This document shows positions 1 through 8,154 of a stretch of 64,000 nt of DNA, piece after piece (position 1 is the stretch's first letter; every line of letters starts with the position of its first letter). The stretch covers positions 3,058,001 to 3,122,000 of the forward strand of contig NZ_CP050022.2 of the NCBI RefSeq assembly GCF_011602485.2. The letters are read 5' to 3'. The position numbers and the translations under genes are program-made. Source of the stretch: Bradyrhizobium sp. 1(2017) (GTDB lineage: Bacteria; Pseudomonadota; Alphaproteobacteria; Rhizobiales; Xanthobacteraceae). The notes beneath the pieces are model-generated. The model was not told the DNA's origin. It searched no databases and saw nothing but the letters and a program-made list of their open reading frames with translations.

Positions 1-699
1 CGTCTTGGCCGGACCGCCGCCCTGGTGCATCGAGGCGATCAGCTTGAGCTCGCGCGCCAGGCGGAAATCGTGCATGGCGACGTCGAGCGTCGAATAATGC
101 GGGCCGAGAATGGCCAGGCCCAGCGTGACGAGACCGTCGCGATCGGCGAGGGGGCCGGCGAGCAGCCGCTCGACCTCGCGGCGCGGATGCGGCACTTCCG
201 AGAAATGCGGCTCGCCGGGCTTCGGCTCGGGTTTCGGCGAGCCGTGGAAGAAGGCGGCGCGGATGCCGCTCTCGATCAGGCCGCGCACGGCAGCGTCGGT
301 ATGATCGGGTGTCGGGTTGTTGTGGCACCAGTCAACGAGTGTGGTGGTGCCGCAATTGATCTGGTTCAGTGCGCCGACGAGGGTTGCGATGTGGATGTCA
401 TCCGGCCGGAAGACAGTTGCGAGCCCGGCGTGCATGCGCCGGAAATATTCGAGCAGCGTCCAGTTCGCGGCATAGCCGCGCAGTGCCGTCTGCCAGGTGT
501 GCATATGCGCGTTGATGAGACCGGGGATGACGATGCGTCCGGCACCGTCAACGATCTCAGCCTCGCCGCTGCCGAGGTCAATCGACGGCCGCACGTCGAC
601 GATACGATTTCCCTCGACCAGCACGTCGCCGGCAGGGAGATCGCCGATCGCGTCATCCATGCTGATGACGGTGGCGGATTTGATGAGCGTGCGCCGCAT
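1..699 (-). CDS. Metal-dependent amidohydrolase, AtzA/TrzN-like (3' end beyond window)
   Basis: The minus strand encodes 233 codons running off the left edge. The protein starts MRRTLIKSATVISMDD and has the N-terminal beta-sandwich followed by IPGLINAHMHTWQ. Its His-x-His pair is the first metal-ligand motif of the amidohydrolase superfamily (cytosine deaminase, chlorohydrolase and AtzA/TrzN branch). The later stretch GTTTLVDWCHNN is also typical. The family hydrolyses C-N or C-Cl bonds on ring or chain substrates in the cytoplasm; the substrate here is unknown. The ATG at 699 lies 5 bp after the maleylacetate reductase stop, so it is the third gene of an operon. A TTG at 707 would overlap that stop and is a weaker start. 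The remaining metal ligands are outside the window. Family call firm, substrate not assignable. Confidence 0.85.
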   Translation of the reverse strand, partial: MRRTLIKSATVISMDDAIGDLPAGDVLVEGNRIVDVRPSIDLGSGEAEIVDGAGRIVIPGLINAHMHTWQTALRGYAANWTLLEYFRRMHAGLATVFRPDDIHIATLVGALNQINCGTTTLVDWCHNNPTPDHTDAAVRGLIESGIRAAFFHGSPKPEPKPGEPHFSEVPHPRREVERLLAGPLADRDGLVTLGLAILGPHYSTLDVAMHDFRLARELKLIASMHQGGGPAKT

Positions 700-703
700 C
701 GCC

Positions 704-1783
704 TCAAGCCGCAGCTTTAATGGCAGTCGGCGGCTCGCCGGCCCAGGCACGTGCAATCAAGTCGCGAATGGCGTTTCGCTCGAGCGAACGTGGATTCCAG
801 TAGGCATTCGTCACCGCCAGATCGGCCGCCTTGTCGATGCCGCTTTCGGGCATGCCGACGTCGCGTAGGGCGACCTTGGCGCCCAGTCGCTTGGCAAGTT
901 CGAAAAGCCCCTGCGATGCATCGGCCGCTCCGATCGCGCGGGAAATGCGTGCCATCGCTTCGGGCACGGCCGGTGCGTTGTAGGCGAGCGCGTGCGGCAG
1001 CACGATGGTGTGGGTTTCGGCGTGCGGCAGGTCGAAGGTGCCGCCGAGCGTGTGGCAGAGCTTGTGATGCAACGCCATGCCGACCGTGCCGAGGCAGACG
1101 CCGCAGAGCCAGGCACCGTAGAGCGCTTCGGTGCGGGCCTCGCGGTCATCAGCCTTGGCGGCGATGGCGGGCAGGGCACGCGCGAGCGCGCGGATGCCTT
1201 CTTCCGCCATCAGGCAGGTCACGGGGTTGGTGTCGCGCGCATAGAGCGCCTCGACGGCATGCGCGATGGCGTTGATGCCGGATGTGACGGCCAGACTCGC
1301 GGGCAGCGTCAAGGTCAGATCGACATCGTAGATCACGGTCTCCGGCAGCACGGCGGCGTCGCGCACCGTGGTCTTCAGGCCGTTCTCGGTCTGGCCGACG
1401 ATCGGCGTCATTTCCGAGCCGGCATAGGTGGTGGGGATGCAGAGCTGGTTGATGCCGGTGCGCAAGGCCAGCGCCTTGCCGAGGCCCGTGGTCGAGCCGC
1501 CGCCGAGCGAGACGACGCAGTCGGCATCGCACGCCTTCATCGCGGCGAGGGCACGTTCCGTGACCTCGACCGGCGTGTGCATCGTGGCGCCGGGAAAGAT
1601 GCCGGCATAGAGCGGGCCGAGCGGCACGCCAAGGCTCTTGCCCTGCGCCTCCTGCTGCGGCGTCGTCAGCACCAGCGCACGCTTGCCGCCGAGCCGCTCG
1701 ACCTCGGCTTTGGCGGAGGCAAGCGTTCCGCTGCCGAACACGACGCGGCAGGGCAGGTTTTCAAAGGTGAATGAACCGATCAT
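704..1783 (-). CDS. Maleylacetate reductase (iron-containing alcohol dehydrogenase family)
   Basis: 359 aa, the usual family length. Maleylacetate reductase reduces maleylacetate to 3-oxoadipate with NAD(P)H, the step that feeds (chloro)hydroxyquinol and resorcinol ring-cleavage products into the beta-ketoadipate route. The start MIGSFTFENLPCRVVFGSGT, the nucleotide-binding CVVSLGGGSTTGLGKA, the IPTTYAGSEMTPI segment and the metal-region histidines in ALHHKLCHTLGG and LPHAETHTIVLPH all fit this branch of the Fe-ADH fold. The ATG overlaps the stop of the Dabb gene by 4 bp (ATGA), indicating translational coupling. The downstream amidohydrolase starts 5 bp after its stop. No ring-cleaving dioxygenase is in the window, so the parent pathway substrate is unknown. 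Confidence 0.9.
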   Translation of the reverse strand: MIGSFTFENLPCRVVFGSGTLASAKAEVERLGGKRALVLTTPQQEAQGKSLGVPLGPLYAGIFPGATMHTPVEVTERALAAMKACDADCVVSLGGGSTTGLGKALALRTGINQLCIPTTYAGSEMTPIVGQTENGLKTTVRDAAVLPETVIYDVDLTLTLPASLAVTSGINAIAHAVEALYARDTNPVTCLMAEEGIRALARALPAIAAKADDREARTEALYGAWLCGVCLGTVGMALHHKLCHTLGGTFDLPHAETHTIVLPHALAYNAPAVPEAMARISRAIGAADASQGLFELAKRLGAKVALRDVGMPESGIDKAADLAVTNAYWNPRSLERNAIRDLIARAWAGEPPTAIKAAA

Positions 1784-2103
1784 GCGCCGGTCTCTTTGAT
1801 GGGATAATCGACCTGGAAGCGCCCGATCCGCAAGTCACCCAGCGCCTCGCGCACGCGCAGATGTTCCGGGTGATTGGCATAGGACGCGAGCGCCGCCTGG
1901 TCGGTGAATTCGGAGAACAGGACCACGTCGCAGGCGTAGTCGACCGCGCTGACGTCCATGCCGACTTCGATATGGGTGAGGCCGTCGATCCGGCCTTTGA
2001 GGCCCTCGAACAGGGTCTTGACCTTGACCCGGGCGGCGGAGCGCTCCTCGGGGGTCTCCCCGCGCAGCCGCCACATCACGATGTGCCTGATCGGCCCCGA
2101 CAT
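1780..2103 (-). CDS. Dabb-family (stress-responsive alpha/beta-barrel) protein
   Basis: 107 aa starting MSGPIRHIVMWRLRG, the hallmark opening of Dabb dimeric ferredoxin-like barrels. The motifs HIEVGMDVS, DVVLFSEFTDQAALASYANHPEH and RFQVDYPI complete the fold at normal length. Members occur as stand-alone proteins in catabolic operons; some are enzymes on small aromatic or polyketide molecules, many have no proven activity. The ATG at 2103 was chosen over upstream extensions because the Dabb motif begins there and an AGGAAA-like ribosome site precedes it. It is first in the operon with maleylacetate reductase and amidohydrolase, transcribed away from the LysR gene. A role on the operon's aromatic intermediate is inference. 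Confidence 0.8.
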   Translation of the reverse strand: MSGPIRHIVMWRLRGETPEERSAARVKVKTLFEGLKGRIDGLTHIEVGMDVSAVDYACDVVLFSEFTDQAALASYANHPEHLRVREALGDLRIGRFQVDYPIKETGA

Positions 2104-2143
2104 TTCCTGGTTTCCTCGCCTGCGATTATGCTTCGTTGGTGTC

Positions 2144-2162
2144 ATTTTGCCTTGCAGAAAAT
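2144..2162. promoter_or_regulatory. Candidate LysR-type operator between divergent genes
   Basis: Inverted repeat ATTTT-N9-AAAAT in the 107-bp AT-rich gap between the Dabb operon and the divergent LysR gene. It contains a T-N11-A core (2147/2159), the general LysR-box pattern. The position suits control of both genes. Seen by eye; not proven. Confidence 0.4.
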
Positions 2163-2210
2163 GGAAATAAAGGTCAAAATTTGTAAGTCTCTTTTCCTTA
2201 TTATGCAAAA

Positions 2211-3134
2211 ATGGACCGGCTGCTCCAACTCGAGGTCTTCTCCAAAACCGCCGAACTCGGCAGTCTTTCCAAAGCTGCCGAAACCCTGCGGATGTCCAAC
2301 GCGGCCGCCAGCCGTCATCTCAGTGCGCTGGAGGAGCGGCTCGCCGTCCGGCTGATCGAGCGCAACACGCGCCGGCAATGGCTGACCGAAGCAGGGCAGG
2401 AGCTGCTGCAGCGTTGCAGCACGCTCTTGAACGAGCTCGCCGAAGCCGAGGATGCCGTCTCCGACCGCGCTCTGTCGCCGAAGGGCATGCTGCGCGTGAC
2501 GAGCTCGCTGTCCTTCGCGATGATCTACCTCGCGCCGATGCTGCCGGCCTTCCGCGCGCTCTATCCCGATCTCAGCGTGCAGATCATCAGTGCCAACCGC
2601 TATCTGGATTTCATCGAGGCCGGCATCGACGTTGCGATCCGCACGCGCGAGCACGAGCCGGATTCCAACATCATCGTCCGCCGCATTGGCCAGATGCATC
2701 GTGTGCTCGCGGCAGCTCCCTCCTACCTGGAGAAGCACGGCAGGCCGGAGCATCCCGCCGATCTCGCCCGCCACAACATGCTGATCTACAACCTCGCCAA
2801 CGATCCCTATTCGCTGCGGCTGAGCCAGGGCAGCACGACGCAGACGGTGCGGATCGCGCCGACGCTCGACAGCAATGACGGCCAGATCATCTGTGGCGCG
2901 GCGCGCGCAGGGCTCGGAATCCTGATCCAGCCGCTCTACATCGTGCAGGGCGATATCGCGGCCGGCCGGCTGGAGCCCGTCCTGATGGGCTGGGAGCTGC
3001 CGCTGCTCACCATGAACATCGCCTATCAGAACCGCGTCAGGTTGCCCGCCAAGATCAGGGTCTTCTCGGACTTCCTGGTCAGTCACATCCGCGAGCATTC
3101 GCAGCCAGGGATCTGGATCGACGCGGCGAAGTAG
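2211..3134 (+). CDS. LysR-family transcriptional regulator
   Basis: 307 aa. The N-terminal winged helix-turn-helix (about residues 1-60) reads MDRLLQLEVFSKTAELGSLS then KAAETLRMSNAAASRHLSAL, followed by the linker helix and a periplasmic-binding-protein-like effector domain (about 90-290) with SANRYLDFIEAGIDVAIRT and AARAGLGILIQPLYIV. It resembles the CrgA/DsdC-like group in which the effector domain contains 'D(V/I)AIR'. It is divergent from the Dabb-maleylacetate reductase-amidohydrolase operon with 107 bp between, the classic arrangement for a LysR activator and its target. The effector is probably a pathway intermediate (inference). Confidence 0.92.
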   Translation: MDRLLQLEVFSKTAELGSLSKAAETLRMSNAAASRHLSALEERLAVRLIERNTRRQWLTEAGQELLQRCSTLLNELAEAEDAVSDRALSPKGMLRVTSSLSFAMIYLAPMLPAFRALYPDLSVQIISANRYLDFIEAGIDVAIRTREHEPDSNIIVRRIGQMHRVLAAAPSYLEKHGRPEHPADLARHNMLIYNLANDPYSLRLSQGSTTQTVRIAPTLDSNDGQIICGAARAGLGILIQPLYIVQGDIAAGRLEPVLMGWELPLLTMNIAYQNRVRLPAKIRVFSDFLVSHIREHSQPGIWIDAAK

Positions 3135-3184
3135 CGTTGAAGCAGATTATGAAGCGCGTGGTACGTTCGGCCGCCGCGTTGGTC

Positions 3185-4390
3185 TCACGTTGCGAGTGGG
3201 CGTCCGGCCGAGCGGGTAAATCGCAAATAGAGAGTCAGCGCCAACAGCGTCGTCGCCGCCATCACGGCCGCCATCGACAGCGCGCTGCGTCCGTCGAAGA
3301 GCAGCGCAACCAGGCCGCTCGCGATCGCGCCGGAACCCAGTTGAATGGAGCCTGCCGCGGCGCTGACCGCGCCGGCGATATCGGGCAAAGGCTGCATCGT
3401 GGCATTCATGAGGTTCGGCATGCTGAGGCCGAAGGCCAGCGCAACCACCATCAGAAGCGAGGTGACCAGGGCAGGCGGGCTCAGGCCGGCCAGGGTCGTC
3501 ACGAGCATCGTGCTGGAGGCGACAAACAACAGCACCAGGCCAACCGTCAGCACGTCCGCGGGCGCGACGCCACGGCGGCCCAGCTGGCCGTCGAGAAAAG
3601 CGCCAAACATCACCGCCGCCGAGCAGGCGCTGAAGATCATGCCGTATTGCTGCGGCTGCAGGCCGGCGACTTTGATGAAGTACAGCGAAGAGCCCGTGAC
3701 ATAGGCAAACACGGCGGATCCGGCGGCGGCGCCGATCAGGATGAAGGCCATCGAAACCGGGTGCGTGACGATGCGCAGATAGTCCTTGAGGACTGTAAAC
3801 GCCGCAATGCGATTGGCAGCATCGAACTTCGCACTCTCGGCCAATCCGTACAGCACCGTCGGTATCAGGATGAGTCCGGCCACGGCCTGAGCTGCATAGA
3901 TCAGGCGCCATCCCCCGATCGCGAGCAGAGCCGCACCGGCAGTTGGTGCAATCACGGTGACCACGTTGATGGCTATCATGACGCTGCCGATCTTCGCGCG
4001 TCCCGACGCCTCGTCGAACAGGTCGCGGATGACCGCGAAAATCGTTGTCGTGCCGGCCGCGCCGACGCCCTGAACCGCGCGGCATATCAGCAGCATCGGC
4101 AGCGATTGCGCTGCCGCGCAGGCAAGGCTTGCGAACACGAATAGCACGAGGCCGAACACGACGACCGGCTTGCGGCCAACCCGGTCGGAGATCGGTCCGT
4201 AGAGAAGCGGCGCAATCGCAAGACCTAGCATGTAGACGCTCATCGTCAGGCCAACATGCGAGGGGCTTGTTCCGAGCGCAGCGCCGGTCGCGGCCAGCGC
4301 CGGAAGGTTGATGTCGATGCCGGAATACGGCACGGCGGCGAGGAAGCCGAGCACAACGGTAAAGGCGGCGGAAGCAGGCTGGATCTTCAT
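3185..4390 (-). CDS. MFS drug-resistance exporter, Bcr/CflA type
   Basis: 401 aa with about 12 hydrophobic helices and no signal peptide; an inner-membrane proton-coupled exporter. Evidence: the TM1 motif GIDINLPALAATGAALG (Bcr/CflA proteins carry a D-x-Y/N-LP motif here), the inter-TM2/3 motif A GPISDRVGRKPVVVFG (about residues 65-80), and RAVQGVGAAGTTTIFAVIRDLF in TM4-5, matching the 'R-x-x-Q-G' antiporter signature. Length is normal for the family. It faces the LysR gene with a 50-bp gap, and lies downstream of the glycosyltransferase gene on the same strand, separated by a 13-bp perfect hairpin. Substrate unknown. Confidence 0.88.
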   Translation of the reverse strand: MKIQPASAAFTVVLGFLAAVPYSGIDINLPALAATGAALGTSPSHVGLTMSVYMLGLAIAPLLYGPISDRVGRKPVVVFGLVLFVFASLACAAAQSLPMLLICRAVQGVGAAGTTTIFAVIRDLFDEASGRAKIGSVMIAINVVTVIAPTAGAALLAIGGWRLIYAAQAVAGLILIPTVLYGLAESAKFDAANRIAAFTVLKDYLRIVTHPVSMAFILIGAAAGSAVFAYVTGSSLYFIKVAGLQPQQYGMIFSACSAAVMFGAFLDGQLGRRGVAPADVLTVGLVLLFVASSTMLVTTLAGLSPPALVTSLLMVVALAFGLSMPNLMNATMQPLPDIAGAVSAAAGSIQLGSGAIASGLVALLFDGRSALSMAAVMAATTLLALTLYLRFTRSAGRPLAT

Positions 4391-4414
4391 GGTCGTTCAC
4401 GGGCGATGGAGCGT

Positions 4415-4449
4415 GGGAAGGAGGGGAAGGGGACGGTCCCCTCCTTCCC
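4415..4449 (-). terminator. Perfect 13-bp hairpin between glycosyltransferase and exporter genes
   Basis: Stem 4415-4427 pairs with 4437-4449 around a 9-base loop. It lies after the glycosyltransferase stop and before the exporter start, both on the minus strand. It lacks a clear U-run, so it may attenuate or partially terminate instead of fully terminating. Confidence 0.5.
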
Positions 4450-4492
4450 CGGGCGGTGGTCAGTTGCAGCGGTCAGATGACGTCAGCGCGCG

Positions 4493-5845
4493 TCAGCTCA
4501 CCTGGCGATGCACCTGCATGCCGCCTGTCTCCATCGCGCCGGTTCGTCGCGTCTCGTCCCCATCGGCGACGAGGCGCTTGATGATCCGCAGCACCGCCGA
4601 ACGGGTCCCGATGCTGGAGAACTCGTCAGCCATTCGTGAGGCACGCATGCGATAGGCCGGACGATCGAGCACGGTGCGCACCGCCTCGCGCAACGCCTCG
4701 GGCGTCGGCTCGTTGGTGGCGAGATTGAGGCCGACGCCGGACCACGCCACGCGCGCATTGACGTCGGCCTTGTCCTCCGTCAGGCCCGCCGTGACAAGCG
4801 GAATGCCGAAGCTCATGGCCTGGTTGACGCTGCCATAGCCGCCATTGGTGACGAGCGCGTCGACGCGCGGCAGCAGCCATTCAAACGGCAGATAGCTCGC
4901 CAGCCGTGCATTGGACGGGATGGGGCCGGGAATGGCGTCAACCGGGCGGCCGCCGGCCGTCGCGATAACGAGTACGTCAGGTTCGTTCGCCAGCGCCTTG
5001 AGTGTTGGGGCGACCAGGAGGTCGAAATTGTGATTGGCCACCGTGCCCTGGGTCACCAGCACCACCTTTTTCGAGCCGTCGAGTTCGTCAGCCCAAGGCG
5101 GCAAGGGAACCTGATCCCGGATGATGGGTGGTGTGCCGACGAAATGGACCGTCGAAGGAAACCGTCGCGGAAATTCGAAGCTCGGCACCGACAACTGCAT
5201 ATAGGCATCGGCGAGTTCGATGACGGAATGGAACAGCGGTATCGTCACGGGTCGGACGCCGTAGGATTTCAGCACCTTGTTCAGGCTGCGCAGCACGGGC
5301 TGATCGACGTTGACGTCGTACTCGTCCGCGATGACGGCGTATTGCCGGCGCTGCTCTTCCGTTGTCGCCGGCGGCAGGCCGACGAAGTTCGGTGCACCGT
5401 CATCGCGCGCCCAGTGCAGGAACGACGTCCCGCACAGAACGACGGGCGGCCGTTCCTCGCGCGGGCCGAGCAGCATCGGCAGGATGCCGAAGATCATGTC
5501 GTCGCCGACGATGACGTCGGCCTGAAAATGCTCCAGCGACTCGTGGAGGCCCTGGTTCTGCGCCGGGATGGCGTCGACGAAGATGCGTTCGCAGGCGACG
5601 CGCAGCCATTCGGGCCCCGGTGCGATGGTCTTGAGCTCCGGCACCACCGAGAGAATGTCGCGCAAGTCGAAATCGGCGCCTTTCGGAAGCGCAAAGAATT
5701 TCGCCCCGCTGGCCTCGACGCGGGCGCGAAACACGGTGCCTGTCAGGAACGCGATCTCGTGGCCGTCGGCGATGAGGATGTCGGCAATCGCCAGCATCGG
5801 ATTGAGATGGCCTGTCGCAGGCGTCGAAGCGAAGAGAATTTTCAT
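4493..5845 (-). CDS. Glycosyltransferase, MGT/UDP-glucuronosyltransferase-like (GT1)
   Basis: 450 aa, GT-B fold. The N-terminus MKILFASTPATGHLNPMLAI is the acceptor-side signature shared by macrolide and flavonoid glycosyltransferases. The C-terminal nucleotide-sugar region (about 330-360) reads ALVTNGGYGSVNQAMSFGIP, with TNGG where UDP-type enzymes usually have T-H-G-G. The ATG at 5845 is preceded by GAGG at good spacing; an upstream extension of 23 residues lacks homology and is rejected. GT1 enzymes attach a sugar to small hydrophobic aglycones in the cytoplasm. It sits upstream of an exporter gene on the same strand, which may suggest glycosylate-and-export handling of a small molecule. 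Acceptor unknown. Confidence 0.85.
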   Translation of the reverse strand: MKILFASTPATGHLNPMLAIADILIADGHEIAFLTGTVFRARVEASGAKFFALPKGADFDLRDILSVVPELKTIAPGPEWLRVACERIFVDAIPAQNQGLHESLEHFQADVIVGDDMIFGILPMLLGPREERPPVVLCGTSFLHWARDDGAPNFVGLPPATTEEQRRQYAVIADEYDVNVDQPVLRSLNKVLKSYGVRPVTIPLFHSVIELADAYMQLSVPSFEFPRRFPSTVHFVGTPPIIRDQVPLPPWADELDGSKKVVLVTQGTVANHNFDLLVAPTLKALANEPDVLVIATAGGRPVDAIPGPIPSNARLASYLPFEWLLPRVDALVTNGGYGSVNQAMSFGIPLVTAGLTEDKADVNARVAWSGVGLNLATNEPTPEALREAVRTVLDRPAYRMRASRMADEFSSIGTRSAVLRIIKRLVADGDETRRTGAMETGGMQVHRQVS

Positions 5846-6012
5846 GTGATCGATCCTCTGATTCTCGAACGGCGGTCTGGTGCCGGTCGATGAGCAGAGG
5901 TGAAATGTCGGCATCGCCGTTACGGGAAAACTTCGCGGCAGCCGCGAAATGGTTACGGCGGCAACGCAACGTGGCTTTGTGACGACGCAGGCTCTCGGGA
6001 ATCGGCGCCGTA

Positions 6013-6024
6013 TTACAATTGTAA
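6013..6024. promoter_or_regulatory. 12-bp perfect palindrome TTACAATTGTAA
   Basis: Perfect palindrome about 170 bp upstream of the glycosyltransferase start. It is typical in size and symmetry for a TetR/MarR/HxlR operator half or whole site, but no regulator of that class is adjacent. Speculative. Confidence 0.3.
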
Positions 6025-6183
6025 CCGTCGCCGGCCGCGCTCAACGAGGCCGCAATTCGGCGTGCGATCTGGAAAAATAGCAGCGGGTTGCGCGGGCGCC
6101 GCGTCCGCTCAAGTAGTAAATGGTAGGGATCACAAGTCTTCACGACTAGGAGATTTGGCGCGATGCGACGGATAAATGACCTA

Positions 6184-6206
6184 GTTCGCGGTCCAAGATC
6201 GCGAAC
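6184..6206. promoter_or_regulatory. Inverted repeat GTTCGCG-N9-CGCGAAC
   Basis: Perfect 7-bp arms around 9 bases, 204 bp before the response-regulator start. Could be an operator for the two-component regulator or for the glycosyltransferase. No further evidence. Confidence 0.3.
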
Positions 6207-6410
6207 GTTATTGTTCGTCGCCGGTACATATCTAGATACGCCGTCGGTAAATGATCGTTCGTTTCGGACAGTCGAAATTCCCGCCGGCGGACCGCGTGCC
6301 TTATTTTCCGCTTCAGCCGGAGCAGTCTTTTGCCTGTCCAGACCCTGACATTGCGCGGCAAGCGGGATTGGCCTGAGGCAGGCTCCTGGGGCAAGTTTGA
6401 GAGACCAAAT

Positions 6411-7136
6411 ATGTTGGCAGACGTCGGCCATATCATCGTCGTCGATGACGACACCACCCTACGGCAAATGGTGATCAAATATCTGGAAGAGCATAACGTA
6501 CCGAGCAAGGCCGCATCCACTCGGGCCGAACTGCATCGGCATCTGGAAGGAGCGCAGCCCAGCCTGATCATCCTCGATCTCCAGCTGGGAAAGGACGATG
6601 GCCTCGACATGCTCAGGGAAATCCGTGCGCAGTCCGATGTGCCTGTCATCATCACGACGGGGCATCGGCCCGATGAAATCGACCGCATTGTCGGCCTCGA
6701 GCTCGGCGCTGACGATTACATCATCAAGCCGTTCAGCCTGAGGGAGCTGCTGGCGCGGGTCCGCGCCGTGTTGCGCCGTCAGGAGATGGGCCGGGCCGCG
6801 CGCGCTCGCGATCCGGAGCGCGGCGGCTATCGCTTCAACGGCTGGAAGCTCGAACGCCGTGGCCGAAGGCTGCTGGATGAAAAAAACGAGCAGGTTCCCT
6901 TGAGCAAGGGCGAATACGCGCTGTTGCTGGCCTTTCTTGAAGCGCCGCAACGGCCGCTGACCCGCGAGCACCTGCTGCAGGCGACCCGCGTCCACGAAGA
7001 CATCTTCGACCGGAGCATCGATGTTCAGGTATTGCGGCTGCGGCGCAAGCTGGAGACCGATCCGAGCGCACCGCGCATCATCCAGACCGAGCGCGGCGTT
7101 GGTTACGTCTTCACGCTCCCCGTAGAACCATTCTAA
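6411..7136 (+). CDS. OmpR/KdpE-family response regulator
   Basis: 241 aa. Receiver domain at about residues 7-120 with acidic pocket D12-D13, phospho-acceptor D56 (in SLIILDLQLG), T83 and K106 (DDYIIKPF), so all switch residues are present. A C-terminal winged helix (about 140-238) has LSKGEYALLLAFLEAP and RSIDVQVLRLRRKLE and ends RIIQTERGVGYVFTLP. It is a cytoplasmic phosphorylation-controlled DNA-binding protein. The start MLADVGHIIVVDDD at 6411 has GAGAG upstream. No kinase is directly adjacent; the nearest is the VirA-like kinase at 9141, three genes downstream on the same strand, a plausible but unproven partner. Confidence 0.93.
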   Translation: MLADVGHIIVVDDDTTLRQMVIKYLEEHNVPSKAASTRAELHRHLEGAQPSLIILDLQLGKDDGLDMLREIRAQSDVPVIITTGHRPDEIDRIVGLELGADDYIIKPFSLRELLARVRAVLRRQEMGRAARARDPERGGYRFNGWKLERRGRRLLDEKNEQVPLSKGEYALLLAFLEAPQRPLTREHLLQATRVHEDIFDRSIDVQVLRLRRKLETDPSAPRIIQTERGVGYVFTLPVEPF

Positions 7137-7307
7137 TTGCGCTACGAACGAAAACCCGGATCAGTAACGATGGAAAGCCTGCCGGCGATACTGCAAACGT
7201 GGCGCCGCCGGGCTGCGTCTGTAACCTTTTTCGGCGTGGCGGTGACGGTGACGTAACAGGGCGGCTTCAGTGTCACTCCTGCAAACATCGTGCAGGAGAA
7301 TCATCCG

Positions 7308-7928
7308 ATGCTGGAACAGCAACTGCCTTCAAGCGTGAGCCGGATCGTTCGGCCGTCCCAGCGGCGGAGCGGCGTCAACGCGCACGGCCTGGTTCTGCCG
7401 GGTGATCGGGGCGACATGGCTCGCGCCACGCGGGACATGTCGAAATACACGGGGCCGTCGGCTGTGGTGCTTTCGGCGGATACGGAGCGTCCGGCCACCG
7501 CTTGGTGGTGGGTGGCGCTGGCGTTCTTCATGGAAGGCTTTGCGGTTTACGGCGCGTCGATGCATCCGATCGCGGTTTTCCCGGTCGATGAGGCGTCGGT
7601 TTCCGCAAATCCGCACCAGGCCCGCCCCGCCGGCAATCAGCATCCCGCCGTGGTGCACGAGCAGGGCGCCTTTCATGCCTTGGATGGATCCAACATCATC
7701 GCGCCTGGTGTCGCCGCGTGGGCCGAGCAACGTTCGCGCGACCGCAGAAATCGGCTCGCCGGGCTCGGGGAGCAGATTATGGCGTTGTGGATGTACTGGC
7801 GCAGGGAGCAGGAGATCAGACGGGCCGTCACGGCGCTTGCGCAATACGACGACCGGACCTTGCGGGATCTCGGGATCCAGGGCCGGGCGGACATCGAGCG
7901 AATGGTGAGGTACTGCCATGATTGCTGA
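7308..7928 (+). CDS. DUF1127-containing membrane-anchored protein
   Basis: 206 aa. A long unannotated N-terminal region, one likely transmembrane helix (about residues 65-84, WWWVALAFFMEGFAVYGASM), then at the C-terminus the DUF1127 motif: ALAQYDDRTLRDLGIQGRAD followed by IERMVRYC. DUF1127 is a short domain, common in alphaproteobacteria. Small stand-alone members have been linked to RNA and phosphate or stress physiology, but this long membrane-linked form has no assigned role. Start at ATG 7308 chosen because AGGAG lies 10 bases upstream; a GTG at 7290 precedes that site. It overlaps the next small frame by 11 bp. Confidence 0.8.
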   Translation: MLEQQLPSSVSRIVRPSQRRSGVNAHGLVLPGDRGDMARATRDMSKYTGPSAVVLSADTERPATAWWWVALAFFMEGFAVYGASMHPIAVFPVDEASVSANPHQARPAGNQHPAVVHEQGAFHALDGSNIIAPGVAAWAEQRSRDRRNRLAGLGEQIMALWMYWRREQEIRRAVTALAQYDDRTLRDLGIQGRADIERMVRYCHDC

Positions 7929-8148
7929 TGCGATCTTCTGCGCAATCGCTGGGTTGGACTACTACCACGCGATTGCCTGCGCGCTCATCCCGCGCGGCCT
8001 GGAGACCGGCTTGATGCTGTACGGTTGGACAAGACGGCTGATCGATGCGACAGCGAGAGCCCGCCTCATCGATCAAGAAGACTTGAAGGTCGGAGGCGAA
8101 TTGTGCCGCAACGATATATTGTTGAAGTGCGCGATAACGCCTACTTGA
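7918..8148 (+). CDS. Hypothetical 76-aa protein
   Basis: 76 codons from an ATG that overlaps the end of the DUF1127 gene by 11 bp, with GTGAGG upstream. Codon use is GC-rich at third positions over the first two thirds, as in the neighbours. Begins MIADAIFCAIAGLDYYHAIA. No domain recognised. It ends 6 bp before the GTG start of the peroxidase gene, so if real it is part of the same run of genes. Could also be untranslated leader of that gene. Confidence 0.4.
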   Translation: MIADAIFCAIAGLDYYHAIACALIPRGLETGLMLYGWTRRLIDATARARLIDQEDLKVGGELCRNDILLKCAITPT

Positions 8149-8154
8149 GGCGAA

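Larger units (their letters stand above)
5846..6410. other. 565-bp divergent intergenic region
   Basis: Region between the glycosyltransferase and response-regulator genes, more AT-rich than the surroundings. It holds two perfect inverted repeats (6013-6024, 6184-6206) listed separately. A 61-codon reading frame at 6163-6348 has an AGGAG 10 bases upstream but codon use unlike the neighbouring genes, and is not called. Confidence 0.6.

Noticed and set aside
25..720. 231-codon open frame on the plus strand
   Set aside because: It is antisense to the amidohydrolase, whose peptide has clear family motifs; the plus-strand product matches nothing.
3137..4144. 335-codon plus-strand frame, rich in Arg, Gln and His
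   Set aside because: Antisense shadow of the exporter; composition is typical of reading GC-rich coding DNA in a wrong frame.
6163..6348. 61-codon frame with AGGAG 10 bases upstream
   Set aside because: Third-position base use is unlike the neighbours and the sequence lies in an AT-rich regulatory gap; no domain.
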